Positions 31,867 through 43,480 of a DNA stretch of 51,225 bases are shown piece after piece. The translations under genes were made by a program, and so were the position numbers. A model generated the notes under the pieces. It did no database searches. It was not told where the DNA came from and saw only the letters and a program-made list of their open reading frames with translations. Within the stretch, counting starts at the first letter, position 1, and each line of letters opens with the position of its first letter. Origin of the DNA: Fragilaria crotonensis (taxonomy: Eukaryota > Bacillariophyta > Fragilariophyceae > Fragilariales > Fragilariaceae); assembly GCA_022925895.1 (NCBI GenBank), contig JAKSYS010000456.1, positions 1 through 51,225 on the forward strand, given 5' to 3'.

Positions 31867-33604
31867 TTAATAACCAGAGTTGAACGGACGAAGACACAAG
31901 AACTTTCCTCCCCAGTGTGTCTTGCATGCGTCGTCCTTCAAGGCACTAGCAACCTTTCGCTTTTCGTCAGCAATGGCACGTACTGCTCTCGCTTGCGCCT
32001 CAATCGCCTGTGGAGTGGACGCAGAAATGGCGGAACTGGGATCAGTTTCATTTTTCGAGACAACGAACGAAACACACCTCGACTGCAGGAGAAAACAACA
32101 TCTAAGGCAACCGGCACAACATGACACACACGCACCTTAGCCTCCTTATCGGCTTGCAAAAACACTTGACGACCCTCCCTAGCCCGCTCATCTCGAACTT
32201 CTTGTGGTTCGATGAATTCACCGTCCGCCGATGTTGATGACGATTTAGAAGCACCACCAAAACTAGGCAAGGAAGGAGCCGAAAAGGTAGGAACCGATCC
32301 AGTATCGATATTATATTCTGGCATCTTGGGCATGTCGACCTTTGGCAAGCTGAACTTGGGCAGGTTCAACGCGGATGTATCCGGCATGGAGAATGAGGGC
32401 ATGTCGACCTTGGGAATATCTGGAGTCTTGAAAGCAGGAATATCGGGAGTCTTAAAAGATGGAATCTCTGGACTCTTCGGCAGCTCGAACTTGGGAATAT
32501 CCACCTTTGTATCAAACTTTGGCACTTCGAAAGAGTCCAATTTAGGCAAACTGAATTTGGGTGCCTCTATCTTTGGCAAATCAGGAACCTTGAATGTGGG
32601 CATATCTGGAACCTTCAACTCCGGCATATCTGGAACTTTGAACTCAGGCACAGCAGGGACCTTGATTTCAGGTACTTCAGGAGCCGAAAATGTTGGAACA
32701 GAAACAGAGGGCTGTATGTATGCGACAGACAGGGTGAGATGATTTATAAAGGAACAAAAAACTGGCAACAGGACGGAAACACGTACAGCAGGTTCATCCT
32801 TCTTGGCGCTTGCACGTGCAACTGCCTCCTTTTGCTTCTGCACTTCTGCTGCCCGACGAGCTGCCTTCTCAGCCTTGGCTTGTTCCGCAGCGGCCTTTGC
32901 ATCGGCCTTGGCTTGTTCCGCAGCAGCCTTTGCGTCAGCCTTGGCCTGTTCTGCGGCGGCCTTGGCATCAGCCTTGGCCTGATCGGCGGCAGCCTTTTGT
33001 TCCGCCGCAGCTGCCTTTTCGGCAGACTTGTCCTCATTCGAGGCGCTACTGCTGCTGCTACCAAATGGGTTAAAGGCGGGAGGAGCCTCCGCGGCCTTGG
33101 TTCCGGTGGTGGCCTCATCGTACGACGGCATCGAAAAGTCCATCGTAGAAAAGGAAGCTCCGGATCCGCCAACGTTAAAGCCGACGGCCGACATGGCGAT
33201 GCTGGACGATGTAGCAGCACTTTGCTCTTGTACGATCGAGGGCAGTGTGTCTGAGGGGGGAGGTGGATCAGTAAAACGATTTGAAGCACAGTACTCTGGC
33301 TGTAGGTAACATTCACAGCAATTCACAATTCACAGAGCATGCACTTGTTGTACGTTATACCAACCCAAACAATACAAGGATAATGTGACGCACCTTGAAG
33401 TTGCGGAAGCGGAGTGTAGGATGCATATGCAACTTGGCTCGCCAGCGTCATCCCAGCGAAGACGCCGGCGATGGCCTTGCCATAATCTGTCCTCTGGGCT
33501 TCCAAAGCAAAGTTCGGCAGGACCTTTCTGGGTTGTGGCGCAAAGGCCACTGTCGGAGCGACTAGGATGAGCGCTACGCCTACCGGTAGTTGGTTGACTC
33601 TCAT
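31867..33604 (-). CDS. plastid-leader protein with Ala/Lys coiled-coil repeats and VPD/KxP repeats
   Basis: I infer exons 33604-33394, 33250-32787, 32711-32136 and 32082-31867. All have GT-AG introns and matching phases, giving 488 residues. The N-terminus is a signal peptide ending APTVAFAPQP, a complex-plastid import motif, followed by a hydrophobic segment (IAGVFAGMTLASQVAYA), possibly a second, thylakoid-type signal. The middle has four 11-residue units of AEQAKADAKAA type, predicted as a long helix. The next part has about 20 short Pro-spaced units (VPDMPELK, TPDIPAFK, LPKFSLPK). The C-terminus is a charged helix (QAIEAQARAVRAIADEKRKV). The 75-bp third-exon boundary intron (32786-32712) is a multiple of three without stop, so retention cannot be excluded. 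Function is unknown; a structural plastid role is a guess. Confidence 0.75.
32872..33000 (-). repeat. 33-bp coding tandem repeat (about 4 units)
   Basis: Units start at 32872, 32905, 32938 and 32971, each encoding an 11-residue Ala/Lys/Glu unit on the minus strand. Copies differ mainly at third positions. Confidence 0.85.
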
Positions 33605-33999
33605 GACTGATCAGATTGTAGGGTAATGATTGATGATAGAAGTAGCTGCTTGCTGGCACTTAAGGCTGTAGATTGGAGGCTCGAGAGACGATTCAACAAA
33701 AGAGACAAGAGTTGTTGGTTGATCAGATCGGCAGTCGTCCACCAGATATGATAATGCTAGGAGTACTGGCGTACTACGTTGCAAGTGCATACTTTTACGA
33801 GAGCTACCGTGGCACGCAGCATAGTATACATTTGGCACGTACGGTATTACACTTAAGTCACCAAAATTGACAAACCCTGACACCAGAAAAGATCCGTTTT
33901 CAACTTTCAACTGGCGATGGGGTGTCAACTTGAGATTCGCATACGCGATGCGAACCGGTAAAAATGCCTGTCCGCACATCACACATATTTGCTCGAATA
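33605..33999. promoter_or_regulatory. upstream region of plastid-leader repeat gene
   Basis: This is the presumed promoter, to the right of the ATG at 33604. No gene is seen. Confidence 0.4.
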
Positions 34000-34105
34000 G
34001 GTTCTCGCCCCACACACTGGAAGCCAGAAATGTGGTACTAGTACCAATGTCTGAGCATGCAAAAAGTACTGTGAATTAAACTAAAACTCCGTTTCATCCA
34101 CAGTC
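34000..34105 (-). pseudogene. remnant 3' end of a third STI1-repeat gene copy
   Basis: This stretch resembles 34370-34490, the 3' flank and last codons of STI1 copy 1. It shares TTCTC.CCCCACA..CTGGAA.CCAG and AAAACTCCGTTTC.TCCACAGTCTG, which encodes the terminal QTVDETEF and stop on the minus strand. It abuts the duplicated block at 34106. I read it as the truncated end of an earlier tandem copy. Confidence 0.65.
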
Positions 34106-34131
34106 TGTGAGTGAACACTGTCAATTATCAA

Positions 34132-34314
34132 CTACACAATCCTGCTTTTTTGTGTTGGGTAGCAAAAGTGCAGAAGACATCGGATTTGTGGATCCATGTT
34201 CTCAACGTCCTGCTGCAACACCTCTGTCAAGAGGCTCTCCTCCTGGTATTGCCATGTTTGAAGAAATCCCTTCTTGATACCAAGCGCGACAGCCAGAGCT
34301 TCTGGTAGAAGCAC
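34132..34314 (-). pseudogene. conserved downstream open frame in the duplication, copy 1
   Basis: About 60 codons (LLPEALAVALGIKKGFLQTW, then QYQEESLLTEVLQQDVEN) with an equally open counterpart in copy 2 at 47092-47318, differing by a few residues. It has no ATG start. It may be a fragment of another gene caught in the duplication unit. Confidence 0.35.
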
Positions 34315-34465
34315 GGAATCTACTCTGGCATTCCCAATAAGGACTGTCAGCGCATTGCATATTTACTTAAACAGGTTCTCACCCCACATGCTGGAAACCA
34401 GTAATTGTGCCGTCTGGTATGATCATACAAACTACCAGGTGCGGTGAATTAAAACATCTATGGCC

Positions 34466-35898
34466 CTAAAACTCCGTTTCGTCCACAGTCTGGGCCTCCT
34501 GCACTGGCACCTCAACAATTTGCTCCTTCAACGCGTCCAGAGCAGCACCTGCGGCAGCTACTCCACCACTCACCGCAAAGTACCGCAGATAAATGAACAT
34601 ACCCACGTAGATCACAACGATGAGGACTAGGGCCTTCATCAAGTGACCCCCGCACAACCCATTCACCTTAGCATACGCGTTCCGCACTGGCGCCGTCACG
34701 TTTTGAACACCCTTCATCATATTAACAGCGGCATCCAACTGGTTTTCATCCATGCCGTCGAACATTTGAAGTGCCTTCATCATCTGTTCTCCTTGGCCAC
34801 CCATTTGCTTGAGGGCTTCGGGATTTTCCTTCATCATTTTAATCATTTCCTTGAGCTGCTTGCCGTCCATGGTTTCCAAAATTTTAGAGGGATCCATTCC
34901 AGCAGGCATGCCCCCACCCGCATTCATGTTCGCGATACCGTCCGGCGACATGCCTTTCATTTGATTCTTGGCCATTTCAAACATGGCAGGATTGCTAGCC
35001 ATTTGCTCCATTTGTTGCACACTCTGTTCGATCTGTTCATCAGTCAGTGTGGCCAGCTGTGGATTCATTTGTCGGATCTGTTGGGGCGTCATGCGACGCA
35101 TTACTTCAGCCTGTTGTTTGAGCTGCTCGGGAGTCATACTGTCCAGTTGATTTCCTGGAGCCGCCGTGCGAGCTCCATTTCTGGACGCCGCTGCGTTTCC
35201 AGGTTGTCGCTTTGGCGGAGCTGTTGCTGCTGAGTCTTACGATACTCTTCCGGTGACATATTCTTGACTTGCTCTGCAGCCATGCGCACGAGCTCTGGAT
35301 TGTCTGCCATTTGTTCCATTTGGGTCGCAGCTGCTTCTATTTCAGCATCTGTCATGTGCCGAAGCTGAGGGTTCGCTTTCCGGATCTGATCAGGGGGCAT
35401 CGTTCGCATCATACGAGCTTGTCGACGAAGTTGGTCTGGGGACATTTGTGAAATCTTATCAGCTTGAGATTTCATGGTTTTGTGTGATTCCTGAGCTTGC
35501 TGCTCCTTGGCCTTTTCCTTCTCAATGAACTCTTTCGAGTTCGCAACAGCGAGGTACTCAAAAGCGATTTCTGGTTCCATGGAACCCACATCTCTGCGTA
35601 AATCAGACACATCCATACCTGATAAGTTCAAGTTCTCATCCTTCTCCTTGAGAATCTTCTTCAGCTCCTGCATCGAGAGAGATTCTACAGGGCGGAGCTG
35701 ATACGTCATGTTGGACGGCTTCAACCCCAGAAACTTTTTGCCAACAAGAACTTGCTGGCGACCATCCTTTATCGTAGACATGACAATTCCTGTCTTTCCA
35801 TTGTATTCCGGGGCTTTACTGAGGCCCTGGAGAATGACTTTGGACTGGAGAGGAAACGCCTTGACTTGCGCATCGTTATCATTACTCGCCTCCGTCAT
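34466..35898 (-). CDS. tail-anchored STI1-repeat protein, copy 1 (one-base frameshift)
   Basis: It is the same protein as the 477-residue copy at 47439-48872. Here a T run is three (35211-35213) instead of four (48184-48187), which splits the frame into 254 and 223 codons. The N-terminal SH3-like part and first STI1-type repeat lie in the upstream frame. The second repeat and C-terminal membrane anchor lie in the downstream frame. If the shift is real, this copy would make a soluble truncated protein without anchor. If it is a consensus error, both copies are functional. Coding differences from copy 2 are few. Confidence 0.85.
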
Positions 35899-36080
35899 GG
35901 TGATACAATGTACTACTTCCTCGGAGTAGTTGTGGTCTGCACTCAGTTGTGCACAAACGCAGGATGGTCAATGCGAAGCCAACAGCCGTGTGCGGCTGGC
36001 TGGAAAACGACCAATTTGATACAGATGTAATCAAATGACAGCTGGGGATAGGGATATGTTATGCTGTAACGACAGCCAGA

Positions 36081-37969
36081 CGCCAGACCTGAGAAATAGG
36101 CCTTTACGATCAAGTCCGAGGGAAAGCTATGGAACAACAATATAAACAGATAAGATAATACGATTACTCGAGTTACAACATATCAGACTCGGACTTGAGT
36201 CAGTCTAATTGTGCCACATCACCGCAGCGCGCACCGTTCAATATCCCTACTAGCTAGACTGTACGACCTGATTCAAAGAATGCCAGGGCAGGGGGCAGGC
36301 CTCAATGTGTTTTCAAGTAAATTCTGAAAAACGAAAACAGCGTCTCTTAGGAGTTTCGAAAACTTATTTTTGTTTTAAATTTGGGCGTTCGTAGTTGGTC
36401 GTTGCTTTTTCAAAATCAAGGGCAACCTTACGAGATTTTAAAACAGAAGCAGCAGAAGCCATTGTGTTTTTGTTTGAGATTTTTCTGCAGGTGCAGCCTT
36501 GCAAGAAATGGGAGAATAATGTGAGGCAATATCTCGAAGTTCAGTCTGTCACCCGTTGCCAACCCATATTGTATTGCACCGAGTCCCAAGGTGCGACGGC
36601 ATACGAGTTTGCAGCGAGGACCGTACCGCAATACCACACATGAAGCAAGACTTGGGGAAAAAAATGGTACATCGCTCCCCCTTGGCAACCACCCCCTCAA
36701 CCAGAGGGACAAAGCCTCAACCTACAGAACAAGTACTGGAGCAGCACAGCATACATGCTGGCACCATGTCCTCAACCTACAGAACAAGTACTGGAGCAGC
36801 ACAGCATACACGCTGGCACCATGTCCAAAATGCCATAGAAGCCATACAGACAACAAATACAAAGTGCAGGAAAACAAAACCGACTGTATGGTCAACCAGC
36901 CACTTCAACCAATGACTTATCCTCACCAGTGCAACCCTTGCAATTGAGGACTTCTCACGCTTCGAAAATGGTGCAGCCATTGTACTAATGCAGGTTTGTT
37001 GCAATGCAATCAACCACACTCAGGAGTATCAAAATTCCTCAAGCAGGCCGAAATCACACCAATCTCAGGAATACTGCCTGATGTGTCATCACATAGACCA
37101 TGATAAACCCACGAAGATGATTACAGATACCGCACCGCCCAGGTAACCACCTGCTACCCGGGCTGACACAAAGACCATCATGTTCCGGCTACCTTGCTTA
37201 AGGTAGCTACTAGCTAGTAGGGGTGGGAGTCTACATAAAGCCATTGAAAAAGGAAAGCTCAGAGGCATGCACCAGTCAATCTTGGGGTTCTGACTATTCC
37301 TACAAGATGCACCACATTTTTGAATTGCCAAGACGAGTAAGCAATTCAGTCAGGATAGGTTTAACACATGAAAAGATGAGCTCATTACAACGTAAATCAT
37401 GAGATTGTGGTGAGGCAGACTCATTAGACCTCCGGTATTCATGGGTGAGGGCATTATCGAGTCATCGGTAAACAGACTCACACAGCGCCAACATTGCGGA
37501 ATGAACAAAAAGGGGCAGACAACAGTGGCAACCATTGTGGAGCACCATGCCAGGTTCACAGCAATCATCATACACCAACTCAATCAAATCCTGTAACTCT
37601 CTCACACCTTATGCTGTGCAAGACAAGTGAAACCAGCAACAGTACCAACACCCACCACCACCTACTAGCAACCATGATCAACTCACCCCAGCTGCAGAGA
37701 CTGCTACATGAAAATGCAGATCCGACTCATCAAGACAACAACGGTACATTCAATGACAAGTGGACCTACAACAGGATACAACAAATGTACCAAAGGGCGT
37801 GTGTTCATAGCTATGCACAACTATGGAAACTTTGACACAACAGATGGTGGTGGTGAAGACCCATCGACGGAACTGGCTGCTTACTACTGACAAGCCCAGT
37901 AGACAGCAGTGCACTTTGAAATGCCAGTGGAACCGAACAACCAACTTAATGCTGGGGATGCACTGGTCG
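36081..37969. other. unassigned CA-rich sequence left of the decayed retroelement
   Basis: No intact gene is seen. It includes a two-copy 55-bp tandem repeat (36715-36824) and CTACTAGCTAGTAG palindromes near 37206. From about 36600 the composition matches the decayed element to the right, so it may be its 5' part. Confidence 0.4.
36715..36824 (+). repeat. 55-bp tandem duplication
   Basis: Units 36715-36769 and 36770-36824 differ at one site I can see (CATGC versus CACGC, a CpG/TpG difference). Confidence 0.9.
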
Positions 37970-38543
37970 TGTAACATTCCATAACAAGAAGAACCGGTAC
38001 CACAGTGTCAGAGATTGTCCCAACAAATATGACCCAGAAGTCAGGCAAACGGCATTCCACAGGATGAAACAAATGAGAGAAGAATGGAAAGCATGAATAC
38101 AGGAACTGCCAATGTGACCCTATGAAGAGGGAGGAGAGCAGCCAATGCAGCAGTACTGATGGCGACGGAAATTTCAGACCAAACCCACCACCAGCACCTG
38201 ACGCGACAGTCAAACAGAAATCGCTGGAGCAAAGGAAACACGGAATGGCATCAGACAAGGCAACAGCAGAGACACGCAACAACAATTACAGCCCAGGAGG
38301 AGACACATCAAGTTAACATGCCTATAACTTTATTGTCGGATTGTTCCAAGCAACATCAGCATGCATACCAGTAACTAGCAAGAGATATCAGCACCGACAC
38401 TTTAGCTCACTGTCTGATCCCGATCAGAAACCAGCACGGGGGAGTCAAATTCAAGGTAGCGCTTGATTTGTGCACCGGAGTGCAAAGGACATCTCCAAGT
38501 CCACACAGCGATGTCTGTTGCTTGTCTTCCAATAGTTTGTCGT

Positions 38544-38663
38544 GTCAATCAAACCGATAGACAAATGCGGAGAAAAGAGATTAGCTAGTAAATGTAAGAG
38601 GAGGTCAATCAAAGCGATAGACAAATGCGGAGAAAACAGAGTAGCTAGTAAATGTAGGAGGAG
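38544..38663 (+). repeat. 60-bp tandem duplication
   Basis: Two near-identical units, 38544-38603 and 38604-38663, both containing GCGGAGAAAA and TAGCTAGTAAATGTA. Confidence 0.9.
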
Positions 38664-40289
38664 GTGTCAAGCAATGTATCAGTGATGATTATAAAGACTA
38701 CACACATCATCAAATACCATATGCCCTTCCAATACACCAACGGAAACCCATGCATCCTCTCATTTGGATTGAGCAACCAAGGAGCAGCCATGGCAATTCT
38801 ATGTATCAACTTCCTGCGCAAAATGAAAGCAGCACTACTATGGAGCTACTATGATGGTGCAGAGCCCAATATACACATATTGATATGGAAAATGACAATT
38901 AAGGTACAGTACAAACCACCAATGAGGCGAGGAACTCCAAGACAACAAATGAGATTCAGAGGCAAGACCACACTACTGGAGAACATTAAATACCAATGAT
39001 GCATTAAACTCAGCCTGTTTGCATTACACCATGTACCTTACACAAATTCCTACGTTTCCATGTGTGAGGAGTAATGAAATGACTAGGATGACTCGTTTAA
39101 TGCAAATAGCTAGTAGGGTATAGAGCCAGTGGAGAAAGGAAACAAGGAAACACTTCAGGAATGATAGTCTATATAGTGTGCAACAAATGTGGACACTTGA
39201 ACTCAGCAGGCACAAATAAATAACACATTTGGACTCTCAGAAACTCCATGCTGGTGACAGCAGAAGTAACAAAATTTGATAATGGTGGTCGACAGACTAT
39301 TTGAATTTTTGCAGCCTCAGCGGCCGCACAAGAAGGAATTGAAACAGCAAAGACACAATATGATGACGGAAGCAAGCCAGTACCTATGGAAAGATGACCT
39401 TATAGGCCAATGCTAGCATCACATTATGAGGAGCCAGCACATTTATCTGAGGATGACAACAATGCACTAGAAGTATGATACCAAAATGAAGGAGTAGCAA
39501 TTTCAAAGCAAGACATAGGCAACAGAACACCAGAGGCAATGACAAACATGGAGAAATATTACTGAAGTTGTTCCAACAATGGGAAGATTGCCAAGAGCAA
39601 TTGCGACGAGCGATAAACAGAAATCATCAAGCAGTATTGGGATATATTTGCCCCGGAAGGATTGTGACAATAACATTTGGGGATTCGGGGATTCGTATGC
39701 CACATTGGCTCTGGCAATGCCCAACCAAAAAGTTGCAAGATTCCATGATACGGACCACATAGCTGAAGTGAGAGTGATCACCCAGCACATAGTAGCAAGA
39801 GAAATGGAGGCAAACTAACTGATTGAGGAAGCACACAGCCCATGGAAACGAGCGCAGGTGGTGATGGGAGCAAGGCTGAACCAATGCCACACCACGTTTG
39901 TTGGAGTGAGTATGTGGAGTTTAACGGTGTCATCCCGACAACTCTGTCACGAGCAGACCATTTATATCTCTGTCATGACGATGTGGCAATGCAGCATGTC
40001 AGCATGTGACATCATCAAATTCAAACATTTTATCGCAATGGATTTTTAGAGTGGCTACTAGCAGGTATTACTGTTATTACTGCATGCAGATTCCAGAGAC
40101 AAAATAGCTTCCTTTATCCCCGGGGGTCAGGAACAGTGGCCATTTATGCTGATCATGGGATGTCTTAATGTCCATGGAACATTCTTCTGTCTGATAGACC
40201 CACTAAATGATCATGGAATGAATGAGCAACTGAATGAGGGACTAGAAATAATATCAATGAATCACTGAAAAGAGAATAACCGCGGGCAG

Positions 40290-40580
40290 ATGTCAAAGTG
40301 ATTGTGGATGACATATTGTTTCACGCAGAGGAGTAGGACCTTTTAATCCAATATTCTGAAAAGGTTCTACAAATTCTGCAAGAAACACCAGGTCACAGTG
40401 AAGTGTAAGATATGCCACTTCTTTCCCAAAGCGCAGAGTTTGTCGGGATGGATATCGAAGCAGACGGCAACCGACCGGCATGGTCCAAGAGTCTGCCCTA
40501 GAAGAACAAACAGCGCAACCACCGGGCGAAGTGCGACAACTCATCAAACTTATCGGACTTGCCAAGATTGGAAAGCCAAT
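40290..40580 (+). pseudogene. gypsy-type reverse transcriptase remnant
   Basis: It encodes DVKVIVDDILFHAEE (catalytic VDD), then the palm/thumb motif CHFFPKA and FVGMDIEADGNRPAWSK, then EVRQLIKLIGLAKI. The parts are spread over three frames with several stops. Confidence 0.72.
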
Positions 40581-42759
40581 GACTAGTTGCGGATCGGAAG
40601 GTGAAGACAAAGCATTAAAGCATTGAAGACCAATGGGGCGACGGAAAGCAACATCAAGTTTGACAAGTTTGGAATAAGATGGACGACGACATAATGAGGG
40701 AACTACTAGACGTACTAACGTGCAGACCTACTTCACTATCAAGACCTGACAACACGCGACGCTCCTATTTTAAGACAGAGTGGTGTCGCCTCTGAATGGC
40801 CCCGGTACTTCTGCAAACTGACCCCTAGGATAAGAATGGAAAAACACACAAAGACCATGCAACAAAAGGGAGAGAACAATGCATATTCGATAAGCATATG
40901 CATCAGTTGAGATAGCAACCAATTGCCTATAGAACCAGGAAATGCAGGGTCCTTGGAAGGGATCATGCACTCGTTCACCACCAGTGAAGAAGCAACAGGA
41001 GGGGCAAGTGTGGGCACTAGAAAGCAAAATGCAAACAACGTCCATTTGGAAAAGACTTCACATGGAGTAAGGACTGTAAGTAACTCAGACAATTCTTCAA
41101 TGGCAACGTCGTACCAATGCGCATGTACCAACGCATGTGTCAGTGGCTGGTTGCTGAGGTTTCTGATGTTCACAATATTACAGACCAGCAAGATTTATGT
41201 TAGAATGCAATGTGCGGACATGGTAGAATTGAATCAAGAGTCAATGGCAATACTTTGACACCACCAATTACTATTGCAAATGAGCACATCAAAGCAACCA
41301 ATAACATGCTACCCAAAATGATGCAAGCGAAGAATGTGAATACGTCATGATGGCACATGATGTTCAACGCCTGCTGGAGACTTAATATAGACAAAACCCT
41401 CGTCAGGGACACGGGAATCACAGCGCATGTCAGATATATCAAAGAACAAAGCAAATGGCAACAAGTACCATCATTTCAAGGAGAACTCAGGGACACAAAA
41501 CTATATGCTGTGCTGGATTTACTTTGCAGCCAGGCACGAAAGTCAAGATGAAACTGTAGACCGGATAATCATACAGGACGGCCACAGCACTGACAAGGAA
41601 GATGCAAACAATGAAGAAGTTGAGGAGATAACAACGTGAGTGCTGATGGGAACTCTGCACAACCAGTTGACATGCCCATGAATGGTTGACATTGAATACA
41701 TCAACACTCACATTAAACAGAGAATCCAAATGTTACATGACAATGGGTGGAATTCCTTGCAAGCAAGGTTAACGCAAATAGATACGGCTCAGTGATTGCA
41801 TCACAGTTTGTCATGGTAGTGGCAATTAGGAACAGACAAACCATTCAGACATTTCAATTGCAACACATTGAAACCATGCCAATCATCAAAACAAAACAAA
41901 CATCAAAACAGTGCCAGAAATTTGAGACATGTGAATACAACAACAACAGGCAGCAAGACACCAGTGTGAATCTCTAATTGCAGCATTGATACAACAAAGC
42001 AAAAGGACAAGATAGTCATGAACAGGAGTGTGTGACAGCATGAATATCATGCCTCCATGTCACATGGCACAACAAATCAAGAATGGTACTATGAGCGAGA
42101 GCTCATTTGCAATTGAATTACCATACCACCTGACACAAACAGTAATGTCAGAGGCATAAGGCAACACGAGCTATTCAAAGTGATAGGATTTGACGACTAG
42201 ACAGAAGGCAGGATGATTGAACAACATCCTCTCGTGGAAATAAACACGGAACAGATGAGATAAACACCACCAAAGAACAACTGATTGCAGCAATAGATGG
42301 AATGCTACACGATGCAGAACATAGAACGACGAATGGAACGAGCAAGGAGAACAATGCCAAATAATATTTCACTGCAACAAAGACAACAAAGTTGATGAGG
42401 ATTTACGACAAGTGCTCAGGGCATTTAGCACAAGAATTCAGCAGACAACAGCGATACCATTACCAAGTACGACGGAACAATGGCAGGATGGCACGGAACA
42501 AGAAGACGGCATATGGATCATAAAGGATGCAATTTGCAACAACATGGAAATCCAACCACAACAACCTACAAAGCAGCATTGTACAAACTGTGCTGGAGCC
42601 AGGGAATAATCAAAGAGATGAATACATTTTATACCACAATCACCACAAAGACAAAGCGCAACATGTTTGAACCAAAATTTTACCACCAAGCATATGACAA
42701 TTGATATTCTCGGCGCTTCACGCATCGTCGATGACCAGACACGCAGGATACCAGAAAAA

Positions 42760-43440
42760 GGATTGGACGATTGCTGCAAGATACTACTGGCCCGGGATGG
42801 CGGCCGATATGAAACAGCTGACGTAGGGCTGCGGACATTGCAATGCGGTAGTCACGACAACTAACGAGACCAAACAACAGTTTCAAACATTCAAAGCCAA
42901 CTAACCTTTGATGTGAAAATTCTGGATGTGTGGCATCCAGGCAGAACAGCAACAACCAAGAAAGGAATTTGAACCCTCATTGTCACATGCATTGATGCGA
43001 TGACTGGATTTGCAGTGGCCATCTTAGTTGATGCACATGACTCGGAAATGAAAACCAGTAATGCAGTTTTCACAGCATTCTTCACAACTCATGGCATACT
43101 AAGACTGGTCATCATTGATTGAGGGAGCAAATTAACAGGAGCACTCCAAGCACTCTGCCAAAACATTAGCACCCCCATTATACCGTAGCAAAGACAACTA
43201 GAAGGCAATAATCTGCAAGCAATTCCACAGATATTTGAACAAGGCCCAGCCAATTCACGTGGAAGATTGCAAGACATTCCAGGAATTTGTGTTTGGCAAT
43301 ATGTTTTCCGCCGTGTAAGCCGGAAATTCGGCAATCCTGGGTGGTACAGATGTGGTGAGATCATACGCTGCCACCATTGGAAGAGAGTTTCCGATCCCAA
43401 TCGAGGACTTAGAACAACATCCCATTATACCAAGAGAACA
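42760..43440 (+). pseudogene. gypsy-type integrase remnant
   Basis: A Zn-binding part reads ARYYWPGMAADMKQLT, stop, GCGHCNAV. The core reads TLIVTCIDAMTGFAVAILVD (catalytic Asp), then RLVIID with a stop where Ala is usual, then GSKLTGAL. A downstream FHRYLNKAQPIHVEDCKTFQ and DVVRSYAATIGREFPIPIED recall diatom gypsy integrases. It is non-functional. Confidence 0.78.
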
Positions 43441-43480
43441 TGAAGCACAAGGACAAAAGACTGCTGAACATGTGATCAGC

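Larger units (their letters stand above)
34106..35946. repeat. segmental duplication, copy 1
   Basis: It matches 47073-48920 almost base for base, with few substitutions in the coding part and small indels in the 3' flank. It contains the STI1-repeat gene and its 3' flank. Weaker similarity continues to about 36080 (counterpart about 49160), for example TCAAATGACAGCTGGGGATA. Confidence 0.93.
37970..43480 (+). mobile_element. decayed Ty3/gypsy-like retrotransposon
   Basis: Fragments appear in the expected gypsy order. A gag knuckle-like remnant lies near 38005-38095 (YHSVRDCPNKYDPEVRQTAF). Reverse transcriptase is near 40290-40580: KVIVDDILFH, the VDD box; then KKHQVTVKCKICHFFPKA; then AEFVGMDIEADGNRPAWSK. 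Integrase is near 42760-43440. All are crossed by stops and shifts. Reverse transcriptase before integrase argues for Ty3/gypsy, not copia. Ends and LTRs could not be found, so these limits only bracket recognisable coding remnants. Confidence 0.72.

Noticed and set aside
32212-32742. 176-codon plus-strand repeat-rich open frame
   Set aside because: It is the complement of the Pro-spaced repeats of the minus-strand plastid-leader protein.
34643-35233. His/Leu-rich plus-strand frames of about 200 codons (also 47616-48230)
   Set aside because: They are antisense to the Met/Gln-rich STI1 repeats and duplicated with them.
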